A stretch of DNA of 64,000 nt from Polydactylus sextarius (lineage: Eukaryota; Chordata; Actinopteri; Polynemidae). Below the pieces are notes generated by a model. It was not told where the DNA came from, did not search any database, and saw nothing but the letters and a program-made list of their open reading frames with translations. This document shows, in pieces, positions 63,750 to 64,000 of the stretch; the first letter of the stretch is position 1; each line of letters starts with the position of its first letter. The stretch covers positions 10,003,772-10,067,771 of the forward strand of contig CM028914.1 in NCBI GenBank assembly GCA_016801845.1, read 5' to 3'. A program made the position numbers and the translations under genes.

Positions 63750-64000
63750 TGTGTCTAAATGCACTTAACAGTACATCTTAATATGTAACATCACATTATA
63801 TTCCATAACACACTATATTCATATTGTATTAAGATGTTTCTCAGAGGTTTCAGCTGTTCTGGCCTAGAAAAAGTCCAGAGTTTCATCTCGGCAAAGAAGA
63901 AAATCCTCATTTTGATGTTTTAAGATTTAAATGGATCACAAAAACAAGACGTAACCTGCATAGATATTTTGTTACCACAGTCAGGTTGGTTATTTCCTGT
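63750..64000. other. Window end, nothing recognised
   Basis: AT-rich sequence to the window edge with no feature I can support. Confidence 0.6.

Noticed and set aside
1..64000. CRISPR arrays, operons, prophage or toxin-antitoxin systems
   Set aside because: The window has spliced vertebrate genes and a pol III tRNA; the repeats are microsatellites and fish-type transposon remnants, with no regularly spaced direct repeats.

Overview
The window is eukaryotic nuclear DNA, most likely from a ray-finned (teleost) fish. The genes are split by GT-AG introns, coding exons are GC-rich islands in AT-rich DNA, and dinucleotide microsatellites and long A/T runs are frequent. The transposon remains are of kinds typical of fish genomes (Tc1-like elements, MITEs, SINE-like tails). 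I could not name the species. Nothing prokaryotic (operons, CRISPR, phage) is present.

Layout, left to right. 1-22,545 (+): picalm, a clathrin-assembly phosphoinositide-binding adaptor. Its first coding exon lies left of the window; 18 coding exons are present, down to the stop. 22,546 to about 27,400 is its probable 3' UTR and gene end. 30,876-33,709 (-): rbm14-like, two RRM domains followed by a Tyr/Ala/Ser/Gln-rich low-complexity tail, with a noncoding first exon and promoter near 34,340-34,410. 35,506-38,317 (+): rin1-like, an SH2 domain plus a Pro/Ser-rich region that ends without the VPS9 and Ras-association domains expected of the family. 39,642-47,883 (-): dpp3, a complete zinc dipeptidyl peptidase in 18 coding exons, with a noncoding first exon and promoter near 48,713-48,810. 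49,030-49,111 (+): tRNA-Ser(GCT). 50,847-53,913 (-): cd248 (endosialin), a type I membrane C-type-lectin/EGF protein in two coding exons joined by a GC-AG intron. 54,000-64,000: no gene recognised, only repeats and two DNA-transposon derivatives.

RBM14, RIN1, DPP3 and CD248 lie together on human chromosome 11q13, and PICALM is on 11q14, so the window is a piece of conserved vertebrate synteny rather than a functional cassette. The products act in unrelated processes: endocytosis (picalm; rin1 also belongs to an endocytic signalling family), nuclear RNA biology (rbm14), peptide turnover and oxidative-stress signalling (dpp3), and stromal/pericyte cell surface (cd248).

I found no new multi-gene system. 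The observations most worth checking are the truncated rin1, a 7-residue insertion at an exon junction in RRM2 of rbm14, an unassigned splice-bounded block at 28,430-28,559, the GC-AG intron and two extra EGF repeats in cd248, and a family of long-hairpin elements with TTAA ends present in three copies. All exon boundaries were deduced by eye from splice consensus, reading frame and family similarity; no alignment was run.
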